Shown here one piece after another: positions 1-8,628 of a stretch of DNA of 42,129 bases. The stretch comes from Spirochaetaceae bacterium (GTDB lineage Bacteria > Spirochaetota > Spirochaetia > Treponematales > Breznakiellaceae). The first letter of the stretch is position 1, and each line of letters starts with the position of its first letter. Position numbers and translations under genes: made by a program. The notes below the pieces were generated by a model. The model worked only from the letters and a program-made list of their open reading frames with translations. It was not told the DNA's origin and ran no database searches. The stretch covers positions 1 to 42,129 of the forward strand of contig JAISZQ010000248.1 of assembly GCA_031269165.1 (NCBI GenBank). Reading direction: 5' to 3'.

Positions 1-115
1 TTAAGCGAAAAGAAAAGAAAGGTCCGCGGATTTTCGCGGATTAACACGGATCGAGCGGGGTATAATCCGTGAAAATCCGCGTCAATCCGCGGACAAAATT
101 CTTAAGTTGTTGACA
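1..115. mobile_element. MITE-like element, copy 1 (left end cut by window edge)
   Basis: About 115 bp matching 20867-20981 with about 3 differences; long internal stem (gtccgcggatttt...aaaatccgcg...ccgcggac); ends in cttaagttgttgaca. Confidence 0.75.
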
Positions 116-290
116 GTGGTGTGCTACCTGCCTATCGACCCGTTACCATACAAAAAAGACAAACGCTACCAGCCTACCGACAAATTGAGGCAACCAACAC
201 GAACGGAAAAAAGTTCGTGTCTGTTCGTGGTGATTTAAACGATGTTCCCGTCCAAAACCCCTGCCGCAAAGTTACCAAATAGCGCAAGCG

Positions 291-1934
291 TCAGAAAACA
301 TACTTGACTCCCAATCCCACCCAGCCCCCGAATTCGTCATTGTCCCCATGGTTTGCGTTCAGGGTCGCGCCGCCGCCCGCCTCTGCGGAAAGCGTAACCT
401 GCGGGAAAGGCTTCCATTCCACGCCCAACGACGCGGTTACCCTTTTTTCCGGCGTTCCGGTGGGGGTTTGTTCAGCGGCGAAGGAGCTTCCCCGGTCCCA
501 ATCCCAGTAGATCCTGTGTTTGCCGTGAATGACAAAGGACACATCGGCTGAAAACGCAAGGCGGGCCGTGGAAAAACGCGAACCGGCGGCGAACACGACG
601 GCGTCCCGGCCTTCGGGATGACCCATCCAGCGGTAGCGGGATTTTATTGATCCCCGGTTTACACGGCGCATCAAGACAAAGGCGGCAAAAGGGCTGTTGT
701 CAACATAGAGGTACGGTTCGGTGTACGCCGCCTCGCCGTAAAATTGCGCCGCAAAATTGCGCCCCCATACGCCAATCGCACGGCTGTATTCAACACCGGC
801 CAAATAACCCATGCCTCTCGGCGACATATTGCCTGACTCCCCCGCGACTTCCCAGGGCAGCGTAAATTCGTCGATAACGATCTGCGTGTGAAAGGAAAAC
901 GCCGAAACCGGCGTCCAGTTAACGTCAATGGAAAAGATCGAGCTGTTCATCATGTTTTGGGACTTTTTGCCCCAAGAGGGATAATCTTCGCCGGACCAGA
1001 GATTGTGCATGATCAACAGGGGATTAAGATACCGTATCTCAAGCGGAGCGTCGCCAACGCTCGTTCCTTCGGTTATACCGATGGCTACTTTATTCAAAAT
1101 TTTGAAATCAAGCCGGTGGATATAGATATACCGCTGTACTGATTCTTTCGTAACACCGTCCGCTAGGCCGTGCGGATCGTAGTAGCGGGGCGACAAATCA
1201 AGCGGATTCTGGATGGCCATCGTGGAATACTTGAAGTGACGGGAAAAAAAAGATAGCCGCGCAAAATCGTAAAAATCGGGCGTGTCGGACAGCAGCAAGT
1301 TGCCGGTACGCGCCGTGCCGAAAGAAACCTGATCCCGCCCGATCTCGAAATGCCACCATTTCCCGCCCGCTGCGGCAAAGGCGCGAAACGGGAAAAACCT
1401 GTCGGTTCGTTCCAACTGGTAGGGAACATTGGTAAGAAAACGACCGTCCGCCTCGTTAAAGGTCGGATCGAGATTCAACGTCGGTTCAAGGTTGAGGTGG
1501 ACAACGTCGGCAAAATAAAAGTCAAGGGGCAAGTGCAAAAAAGCGGGCCTCTGAACCCCGTCCGCATCCCCCGAAGCCCAAAGAATCGCCGTATTCGAGC
1601 GGAAGGCGGCCTCGGTTTGTACCACGGCATGAAACGACAGCCCAAAAAAATCCTCGGTAAAACGCATCGGGGGGTTAAGCCGTTCCCGAATCCGCCTCAA
1701 CGCTTCCTGTGCCGGAACCGATAGCGTTTCCGTTTCCACCCCGGCGAGCAGCGTTTCAATCTCATCCCGTGAGAGCGGCGGCGTAAAAGAAAGAATCGCG
1801 ACACCGGCCTCCCGCGCGACATAGCGAATGTCGTCCAGCACGGGATCGCCCGCCGACACCGTTACCTGCGGAGACGCGCCCAGTCCCGCCGCAATACCCA
1901 GAGCGCACAGCAAGGCGCATACGTATAACCTCAT
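291..1934 (-). CDS. Predicted outer-membrane beta-barrel protein (capsule-assembly/Wzi-like flavour)
   Basis: 547 aa ORF with signal peptide, many aromatic-rich alternating beta segments and C-terminal ...VGLGVKYVF. Confidence 0.6.
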   Translation of the reverse strand: MRLYVCALLCALGIAAGLGASPQVTVSAGDPVLDDIRYVAREAGVAILSFTPPLSRDEIETLLAGVETETLSVPAQEALRRIRERLNPPMRFTEDFFGLSFHAVVQTEAAFRSNTAILWASGDADGVQRPAFLHLPLDFYFADVVHLNLEPTLNLDPTFNEADGRFLTNVPYQLERTDRFFPFRAFAAAGGKWWHFEIGRDQVSFGTARTGNLLLSDTPDFYDFARLSFFSRHFKYSTMAIQNPLDLSPRYYDPHGLADGVTKESVQRYIYIHRLDFKILNKVAIGITEGTSVGDAPLEIRYLNPLLIMHNLWSGEDYPSWGKKSQNMMNSSIFSIDVNWTPVSAFSFHTQIVIDEFTLPWEVAGESGNMSPRGMGYLAGVEYSRAIGVWGRNFAAQFYGEAAYTEPYLYVDNSPFAAFVLMRRVNRGSIKSRYRWMGHPEGRDAVVFAAGSRFSTARLAFSADVSFVIHGKHRIYWDWDRGSSFAAEQTPTGTPEKRVTASLGVEWKPFPQVTLSAEAGGGATLNANHGDNDEFGGWVGLGVKYVF

Positions 1935-2115
1935 GCCCGTATTATACCACAGACATTCTTGCCGTAACAGGCCTTTTCAAGAACCATTGCGCGGAAAGGC
2001 CAGGATAAACGCATATTCCGTGTAATCAGGGCAATCCGTGGACTTTTTTCGCGTTTTTCGCGGTCTGACTAAAGCAATACAAGGGACAATCGCATAATAA
2101 GAGCGGGGGTATGCT

Positions 2116-3678
2116 ATGTTTGTGTATTCGTATATTCGTTTCGGGTTTGACGGGATTTTGGTTCGCATTGAGGCCGATTTGCGGCGGGGGATTCCGGGCG
2201 TGGACATCACGGGGCTTGCTTCCGGCGCGGTGCGGGAGGCGCGGGAACGGGTGCGTTCGGCGTTTCGCAACTCGGATTTCCGGTTTCCGCAGGAACACGT
2301 CCTCATCAACTTGGCGCCGGCGGAGGTGAAGAAGGAGGATGCGGCCCTTGACCTGCCTATCGCGCTGGTGATGCTCGCTGCGTCGGGACAAGTCCCCCCG
2401 GTCGGCGGTATCATGGCGCTCGGCGAACTTGAGTTGTCGGGGCGGCTGCGTCCGGTGAAAGGCGTATTGGCGGCGGCGGCGCGGGCCTTGAACGAGGGGG
2501 TCGACTCGATGATTGTTCCGTCCGCGAACCTGAAGGAGGCGGCGCTTCTCATGCCGGGGAAGGTTGCCGGGGTGGAAAACCTGAAGGAAGCGGCGGCGGC
2601 CTTCTTATACCACGCGAAACAGGGGTGTTTTCCGGCCTCCCCATCCGGCGGCGACACGGTCGCGGGAACGCCGCTCTATACCGGGGATTTTGCCGAGGTT
2701 CGGGGACAGGAACGCTTCAAGCGGGTGCTGGAGATTGCGGCGGCGGGCGGGCACAACGTGCTGGTGTTCGGGCCGCCGGGAGCGGGGAAGACGATGCTTG
2801 CCCGCCGGTGGACCACGATCTTTCCCGACCTTGACCCGGAGGACACCGTGACCGTGACGCGGCTCTACAGTCTTGCCGGACTCCTCTTCGGAGACGAACC
2901 CGGCTCGCCCAACGGGCTGGCGCGGAGGCCGTCCTTCCGTTCTCCGCACCACACGGCTAGTGCCGAGGGAATTCTGGGCGGCGGGAAGCACCTCACGCCC
3001 GGCGAGGCGAGTCTGGCCCATGCCGGGGTGCTTTTCCTCGATGAAGCGCCGCAGTTTCGGGTCAACGTGCTTCAGGCCCTGCGCGAGCCGCTTGAAGAGA
3101 AGCGGGTGCGGATTGCCCGCGCTTCCGGCCAAGTACAACTGCCCGCCGATTTCCAGTTGCTGCTCGCGGCCAATCCCTGTCCCTGCGGCAAACTGGGTAC
3201 GGCGGCGGGGGACTGCTTCTGTTCCGGCGAGGAGATCTACCGGTACTGGCGGCGGTTCGGCGGAGCGCTCCTCGATCGGGTGGAGTTGCGGACTGCGGTA
3301 CGCGCGCCGGACATCGACGCGCTTGCGGCGGGCGGGAACAGCGGGGAATCCAGCGCCGTGATACGCGAGCGGGTAACCGGCGCCGTTGCCGCCGGGAAAG
3401 ACCGGTTCAACCATGCGGGTAGCCGGGTCCGGCGGAATGCCGGGATGCCGCCGCCGCTCATCGACCAGCACTGCGCTCTCGACGACCATGCGCGGAGGGC
3501 GTTGAAAACGGCGGTTGAAAAACTGGGGCTTTCGGGCCGCGCCTACCACGGCATCCTGCGGGTTTCCCGGACGATCGCCGACTTGGAAGGCGGGGATGCG
3601 ATTAGCGCGGAACACATTCTCGAAGCCGTCCAGCACCGCCGCACAGGCGATGACCCTTACGACGTGTTTCATGCGTAA
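2116..3678 (+). CDS. comM: YifB/ComM family Mg-chelatase-like AAA ATPase
   Basis: N-terminal GIPGVDITGLASGAVREARERVRSAFRNS, Walker A GPPGAGKTMLARR, Walker B LFLDEAPQF, AANPCPCG. Confidence 0.93.
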   Translation: MFVYSYIRFGFDGILVRIEADLRRGIPGVDITGLASGAVREARERVRSAFRNSDFRFPQEHVLINLAPAEVKKEDAALDLPIALVMLAASGQVPPVGGIMALGELELSGRLRPVKGVLAAAARALNEGVDSMIVPSANLKEAALLMPGKVAGVENLKEAAAAFLYHAKQGCFPASPSGGDTVAGTPLYTGDFAEVRGQERFKRVLEIAAAGGHNVLVFGPPGAGKTMLARRWTTIFPDLDPEDTVTVTRLYSLAGLLFGDEPGSPNGLARRPSFRSPHHTASAEGILGGGKHLTPGEASLAHAGVLFLDEAPQFRVNVLQALREPLEEKRVRIARASGQVQLPADFQLLLAANPCPCGKLGTAAGDCFCSGEEIYRYWRRFGGALLDRVELRTAVRAPDIDALAAGGNSGESSAVIRERVTGAVAAGKDRFNHAGSRVRRNAGMPPPLIDQHCALDDHARRALKTAVEKLGLSGRAYHGILRVSRTIADLEGGDAISAEHILEAVQHRRTGDDPYDVFHA

Positions 3679-3864
3679 ATTGGGTCATGGTACTGTTTTG
3701 CTCGATAAGATAACCCGGCTAACGGCGCGTCCCTCTGGAGACGCGTCCACCAAAAGGCGCGTTGTCGTGACGCGGGTGCCGTTGGGTGAGCCTCGCGTCC
3801 TTCCGGCAATCGTACCGTTTGGTTTTGGAGGATGGGGCCAACTGCTATACTTCAAGGAGAAACC

Positions 3865-4776
3865 ATGATAAGAATCAGCGAAACCGATGATCCGGTCAAT
3901 ATTTGCTATGACAATGTGTTCAAGGCGGTGTTCACGAAAGACTCGCCTGAATCGCGGGGCGCGCTGTCAAAACTGCTTTCCGCCGTCATAGGCCGCGAGC
4001 TGACCGTGATTTCCATCACCGCCAACGAGCCGGCCCCCGACAGCATCCGGGACCGGCAGATACGCTTTGACATGAACTGCAGGGCGGACGACGGGAGCCG
4101 TTCAAACGTGGAAATGTCGCTCAATCCCGACAAGTTCGAGCCTGTCCGCATGGAGTTCCACGTGGGGAGGCTGTTCACCGGGCAGGACATACGGGGCAAG
4201 GATAAGTCTTATGGCAGCCTGAAGGCCGCTTACCAGATAGCGTTTCTGGTAAACGGGCGGTTTTTTGCTGGAGATGACTTCCTGCATCATTTTGAGTATT
4301 ATGACAAGGAGCGGGGCGTCCCGCTTGGGGGCCGGACGCGCGTCATCACGCTGGAACTTGCCAAGCTGGATTATCTGCTTGACCGGCCGGTTGCGGAAAT
4401 GACCGCGCCGGAACGGTGGGCGTTTTACTTCCGGTTCCTGACAGACAAGGAAAAACGGGATAAAATAAACGAAATAATCGAGTACGAGGAGGGCATCGCT
4501 ATGGCGAGCGAAGTGTTAATGACGATAAGCAGGGACGAGATCGAGCGCATGCGGCTGGAAAGCGAATTCAAATACGAACTGGACACCCAAAGCCGTATAA
4601 CCTACGCCAGACAGGAGGGTCGGCAAGAGGGTCGACAAGAGGGCTGGCAAGAGGGTATACGGAAAGGCGAACAGAAGGGTTGGCAGGAAGGCCAACTGGA
4701 GATACTAAAACTCTTGGAATCAGGCTATTCGGCTGAGGATCTCAAAGAACGCCTAAGAGCGGAACGCGGAAGATAA
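3865..4776 (+). CDS. Rpn family recombination-promoting nuclease / PD-(D/E)XK nuclease family putative transposase
   Basis: N-terminal DNVFKAVFTKDSPESRGALSKLLSAVIGREL, core RQIRFDMNCRADDGSRSNVEMSL, C-terminal RQEGRQEGWQEG tail; SD aaggag before ATG 3865. Confidence 0.85.
   Translation: MIRISETDDPVNICYDNVFKAVFTKDSPESRGALSKLLSAVIGRELTVISITANEPAPDSIRDRQIRFDMNCRADDGSRSNVEMSLNPDKFEPVRMEFHVGRLFTGQDIRGKDKSYGSLKAAYQIAFLVNGRFFAGDDFLHHFEYYDKERGVPLGGRTRVITLELAKLDYLLDRPVAEMTAPERWAFYFRFLTDKEKRDKINEIIEYEEGIAMASEVLMTISRDEIERMRLESEFKYELDTQSRITYARQEGRQEGRQEGWQEGIRKGEQKGWQEGQLEILKLLESGYSAEDLKERLRAERGR
4501..4776 (+). other. Candidate internal ORF (C-terminal segment of the Rpn protein, 91 aa)
   Basis: AGGAGG at 4487-4492, 8 nt before in-frame ATG 4501 (MASEVLMTIS...). 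The same start context opens both downstream duplicates. Confidence 0.5.
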
Positions 4777-4793
4777 ACGAGGAGGGCATTGCG

Positions 4794-5057
4794 ATGGCAA
4801 GCGAAGTGTTAATGACGATAAGCGGGGACGAGATCGAGCGTATGCGGCTGGAAAGCGAATTCAAATACGAACTGGACACCCAAAGCCGCATAACCTACGC
4901 CAGACAGGAGGGTCGACAAGAGGGCTGGCAAGAGGGCATGCGGAAAGGCGAACAGAAGGGTTGGCAGGAAGGCCAATTGGAAATACTAAAACTCTTGGAA
5001 TCAGGCTATTCGGCTGAGGATCTCAAAAAACGCCTAAAAGTGGAATGCGGCAGATAA
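4794..5057 (+). CDS. Free-standing duplicate of the Rpn C-terminal segment (87 aa)
   Basis: MASEVLMTISGDEIERMRLESEFKYELDTQSRITYARQEG..., near-identical to the tail of the upstream Rpn gene; AGGAGG at 4780-4785. Confidence 0.7.
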   Translation: MASEVLMTISGDEIERMRLESEFKYELDTQSRITYARQEGRQEGWQEGMRKGEQKGWQEGQLEILKLLESGYSAEDLKKRLKVECGR

Positions 5058-5073
5058 ACGAGGAGGCATTGCG

Positions 5074-5289
5074 ATGGCGAGCGAAGCGTTCATGACGATA
5101 AGCAGGGACGAGGTCGAGCGTATGCGGCTGGAGAGCGAATTCAAATACGAACTGGACACCCAAAGCCGCATGACCTACGCCAGACAGGAGGGCATACGGG
5201 AAGGCGAACGGAAAGGCCAATTGGAGATCCTAAAACTCATTAAGGCGGGTTGCTCATTGGAGGAGATAAAGGCACGTCTTCGGGAATAG
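5074..5289 (+). CDS. Second free-standing duplicate of the Rpn C-terminal segment (71 aa)
   Basis: MASEAFMTISRDEVERMRLESEFKYELDTQSRMTYARQEGIREGERKGQLEILKL...; AGGAGG at 5061-5066. Confidence 0.65.
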   Translation: MASEAFMTISRDEVERMRLESEFKYELDTQSRMTYARQEGIREGERKGQLEILKLIKAGCSLEEIKARLRE

Positions 5290-5353
5290 GCACTCATTCC
5301 CTGTTCATCCTTCGTCATTGCAAAAGACCACCCGTCATGGTGAGCGGACATCT

Positions 5354-5462
5354 CGTCATTGCGAGCGGAGCGAAGCAATCCAGCGGGGCATTTCCTGCCG
5401 GGATTGCTTCGTCGCTAATGGCTTGGCTACCGACGGTAGCTCGCCGCCTCCTCGCAATGACG
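5354..5462. repeat. CGTCATTGCGAG...CTCGCAATGACG dispersed inverted repeat, copy 1
   Basis: cgtcattgcgagcggagcgaagcaatcc...ggattgcttcg...cctcgcaatgacg, long inverted repeat. Confidence 0.8.
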
Positions 5463-5514
5463 GGCTCATCGGCCTGTTCGTATCGTTCGTGGTTCAGTTT
5501 CCATTATGCGTTTA

Positions 5515-5537
5515 CCATTTTCCATTCCCCGAAGGGG
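5515..5537. repeat. Inverted fragment of the CCCCTTCGGGGAATTGAAAATGG repeat tail
   Basis: ccattttccattccccgaagggg is the reverse complement of the tails at 10714 and 29802 apart from one base. Confidence 0.6.
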
Positions 5538-5676
5538 TATGTGGTTCTTTCTTCAAAAAAACGCATCGGCAACGTTTTGTGCCGTTTTGCCTTTGTTTTT
5601 CGACAAAATATGCCGATGATAGATAGAGGGTCGGTACGCAAAAAAGATTTTAGGACTGTCCCAAGAGGGGTCTCGC

Positions 5677-8580
5677 ATGAAGAAGCTTTTTGTTGTCTGT
5701 TTTATATTAATTTTTTGCTCAACGAGCGTTTTCGCCGGGAGAAAGAAGCCGGAAGCGCCGAAAGAGACGCCTCCTCCCGTGGCCGAACAGACCGAGCCAA
5801 CGCCCGCGCCGGTGGTGGCCCCGCTTACTCCGGCCGACGAGGTCTGGGAACTTATCCAGAGCGGCAGGATAAACGAAGCGCAGGCCAAGTTTCTCGCTTT
5901 GGAGAACCCGGAGGCGGTCGATTCCCGTGGACGCACGTTTCTTCATCAGGCAGCAGACGCGGCCAACCCCCCGATCGCGGATTTCTTTTACCGGCAGGGA
6001 GTCCCCGTTGACACGAAGGACAACGAAGGGAGGACGCCCCTCAGTATCGCGACCGACACGATGAACAGCGAGATGGCCGCTTTTTTTGTCAAACAAGGAG
6101 CATCCATCCACAACACGACGCCGCAGGGGAACACGACGGCGACGAAGGCCATTGCTCAGAACAACACGACTTTTCTCAAAGCCATTCTCACCCCGGCTTC
6201 GCTTGCGTCATCCGACGCGACCGGACGCACGATCATCCACCTCGCCACAGAACAGGGCAAGACGGCGGCTTTGGATACGATCATCGAAGCGGCCGGGTTT
6301 GACTTTATTCCCCAGATCGTCAACAAGCGCGATGCCGCCGGAAAAACGGCGCTTGATATTGCCTACGCGCACCGGGATTCCGAAGCTCATGCGGACTGCG
6401 CGCGTTCTCTCATCATGGGCGGCGGCGTCTCTGCCGATCCGTTTAACAACTATTTTGCGCCGGCCGTCAAGAGTTTGAACTACAATCTTAGGTCGGAAAA
6501 CGGGATGTCCCCGCTTCATTACGCGGTACAGGAAGGCTATACCGGGTATATTCGCTTTCTCTTGAAAAAAAACGCCGACCCGAACATCACCAATGCGGAT
6601 GGGGAAACGCCGTTGCATACGGCGATGAAACGCGGTGAAATTGCGGTCATGAAAATGGTTATTGACGGCGGAGCGAAGGTTGACGTGCAGGACGGCAGGG
6701 GTAATGCTCCGATGCACATCGCCGTACCCGAAGAGATTCATGCCGAGGCGCTTTCCGTCCTGCTGGCTTCCCGCGCCAACCCCAACCTCCGTGACGAAGC
6801 GGGCAATACGCCGCTTCAGTCTTTCGTACTTTTGAATCGGCCGCCGCTCGTCATTGAGACGTTATTGAAAGGCGGCGCGAGTGTTACCGCCCAGAACAAC
6901 GAGGGGAAAACCGCGCTTTTCATCGCCGTTGAGGAAAAACGGATTACGCTCATTCCGGTGCTGTTGGCCTATGGCTCGGATATTTTTTCGGTTACGGCGA
7001 CCGGGGTAACCCCATTTGGAAAGGCGCTCGCCGACAACAGTCCGGTGCTTATGGGGCTCATAACCGAGAAAACGGTTCGGGCAATCGACACCGAAGGCAA
7101 CACCCCGTTGCTCGTGGCGATGAAATCCGAGGCGAACATTGACATCATCCGGGCAATCCTTGAAAAGCAGGCGGAGGTAAACGCGCAAAACAAGGAGGGG
7201 GATAGCGCCCTCCATGTCGCGGTACGCAATAATCAGGCGGATATTGGCGCGCTCCTCTTGGAAAGCGGCGCGAATATTTTTCTTGCCAACGCGCGAAGTG
7301 AAACGCCCCTTTTTCTTACTTTTTACGCGAGCGCGGGAAGTCAGCGGGCGGGCCGCGAAATCCGTATGTTTATGCTGAACCCCGCAGTGATGTCCTCCCG
7401 CGACAGTCTGGGAAATACCGTTCTTCACCACGCGACGCTGTGGAGGATCGACTCGGTGATTCAGGTGATTGTCGAGCGCGGCGCGAATACGGAGGCGGTC
7501 AATATTTCGGGGGAAACGCCGCTTTTCATCGCGGTTAAGGCAAACGCGGCATCTACCGTCCGCGCTCTGCTTCAGGCGGGCGCGTCTCTTACCGGCCGTG
7601 ATTCGCTGGGGAACACCGCGCTACATACGGCGGTACGTTCCAACGCGCCTCAGGCGGCGGAAGCCTTGCTTGACGCGAACATCAATATTGACGCATACAA
7701 CCTCTATGGACAGACACCGTTGCATGACGCGGTTCGTCTTGGCGCCTACGACGCGCAAGTTATCCTTGTCCGGCGGGGCGCGAATATTGAAGTGCGGGAC
7801 AACGAAGGCAACACGCCGCTCCTTCTCGCCGTCCGCATGGGGAATTTTCGTTCCGCCGAACACATCATCACGTCGGGCAGCGACATTAACACCCGGAACA
7901 ACTCAGGCGACACCGCCCTGCACCAAGCGGTACGAGACGAACGGAGCGATATTGTCGCGTTGTTACTGCAAAACGGCGCGTCAATCTATTCGCAGAACGC
8001 GGACGGGGACTCTCCGTTTACCATCGCGCTTTCCTTTAGCGACGACCGAAATCAGAGCGGCACGTCCCGCATGGTTTCAACGCTGTTGACCACCGATCGT
8101 TTGAGAATCGCGGACGACGAAGGCCGCAGCCCGTTGCATATCGCGGTTTTGCGGAACATGAGTGTTGCCAAACTGGAGATCATCGTCAATCAGGGCGGCC
8201 GGGTCAACTCGGTTGAACGCGAGGGCCGCACCCCGCTCCGCCTCGCCGTCGATATGGACAACTGGGAGGCGGCAAAGTACCTCGTCGGCGCGGGTAGCGA
8301 TGTATTTGCCGTCGCCCGTGACGGCCGCAGTCCTGCCGAAATCGCCCTCGGACGCGGCACGACAGCCGTTCGCGCCGTTTTTAGCGGCAAGGCGATCACC
8401 GCCCGCGATTCGTCCGGCAACACGGTACTCCACTACGCCGCCCGGAACGGCAACCGCGACTTGGTGGGCCTTCTCTTGGAACTCGGCGCCGACCGCACCA
8501 TCCGCAACACCGCCGGAGAGAGCGCGGCGGACATAGCGGAACGGTGGGGAAACACGGCAGCGGGCAATCTGTTACAATAA
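5677..8580 (+). CDS. Exported ankyrin-repeat protein
   Basis: 967 aa; signal peptide MKKLFVVCFILIFCSTSVFA; proline-rich linker; about 25 ANK repeats (G.T.LH.A......iv..LL..GA). Confidence 0.92.
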   Translation: MKKLFVVCFILIFCSTSVFAGRKKPEAPKETPPPVAEQTEPTPAPVVAPLTPADEVWELIQSGRINEAQAKFLALENPEAVDSRGRTFLHQAADAANPPIADFFYRQGVPVDTKDNEGRTPLSIATDTMNSEMAAFFVKQGASIHNTTPQGNTTATKAIAQNNTTFLKAILTPASLASSDATGRTIIHLATEQGKTAALDTIIEAAGFDFIPQIVNKRDAAGKTALDIAYAHRDSEAHADCARSLIMGGGVSADPFNNYFAPAVKSLNYNLRSENGMSPLHYAVQEGYTGYIRFLLKKNADPNITNADGETPLHTAMKRGEIAVMKMVIDGGAKVDVQDGRGNAPMHIAVPEEIHAEALSVLLASRANPNLRDEAGNTPLQSFVLLNRPPLVIETLLKGGASVTAQNNEGKTALFIAVEEKRITLIPVLLAYGSDIFSVTATGVTPFGKALADNSPVLMGLITEKTVRAIDTEGNTPLLVAMKSEANIDIIRAILEKQAEVNAQNKEGDSALHVAVRNNQADIGALLLESGANIFLANARSETPLFLTFYASAGSQRAGREIRMFMLNPAVMSSRDSLGNTVLHHATLWRIDSVIQVIVERGANTEAVNISGETPLFIAVKANAASTVRALLQAGASLTGRDSLGNTALHTAVRSNAPQAAEALLDANINIDAYNLYGQTPLHDAVRLGAYDAQVILVRRGANIEVRDNEGNTPLLLAVRMGNFRSAEHIITSGSDINTRNNSGDTALHQAVRDERSDIVALLLQNGASIYSQNADGDSPFTIALSFSDDRNQSGTSRMVSTLLTTDRLRIADDEGRSPLHIAVLRNMSVAKLEIIVNQGGRVNSVEREGRTPLRLAVDMDNWEAAKYLVGAGSDVFAVARDGRSPAEIALGRGTTAVRAVFSGKAITARDSSGNTVLHYAARNGNRDLVGLLLELGADRTIRNTAGESAADIAERWGNTAAGNLLQ

Positions 8581-8628
8581 TAGAAGAAAACATGACGATG
8601 CCCGATCAACGAGAACGAAGAGAGAAGC

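Noticed and set aside
5250-6011. 253-aa ORF overlapping the start of the ankyrin gene
   Set aside because: It runs through a dispersed repeat and out of frame into the ankyrin gene; no recognisable domain.
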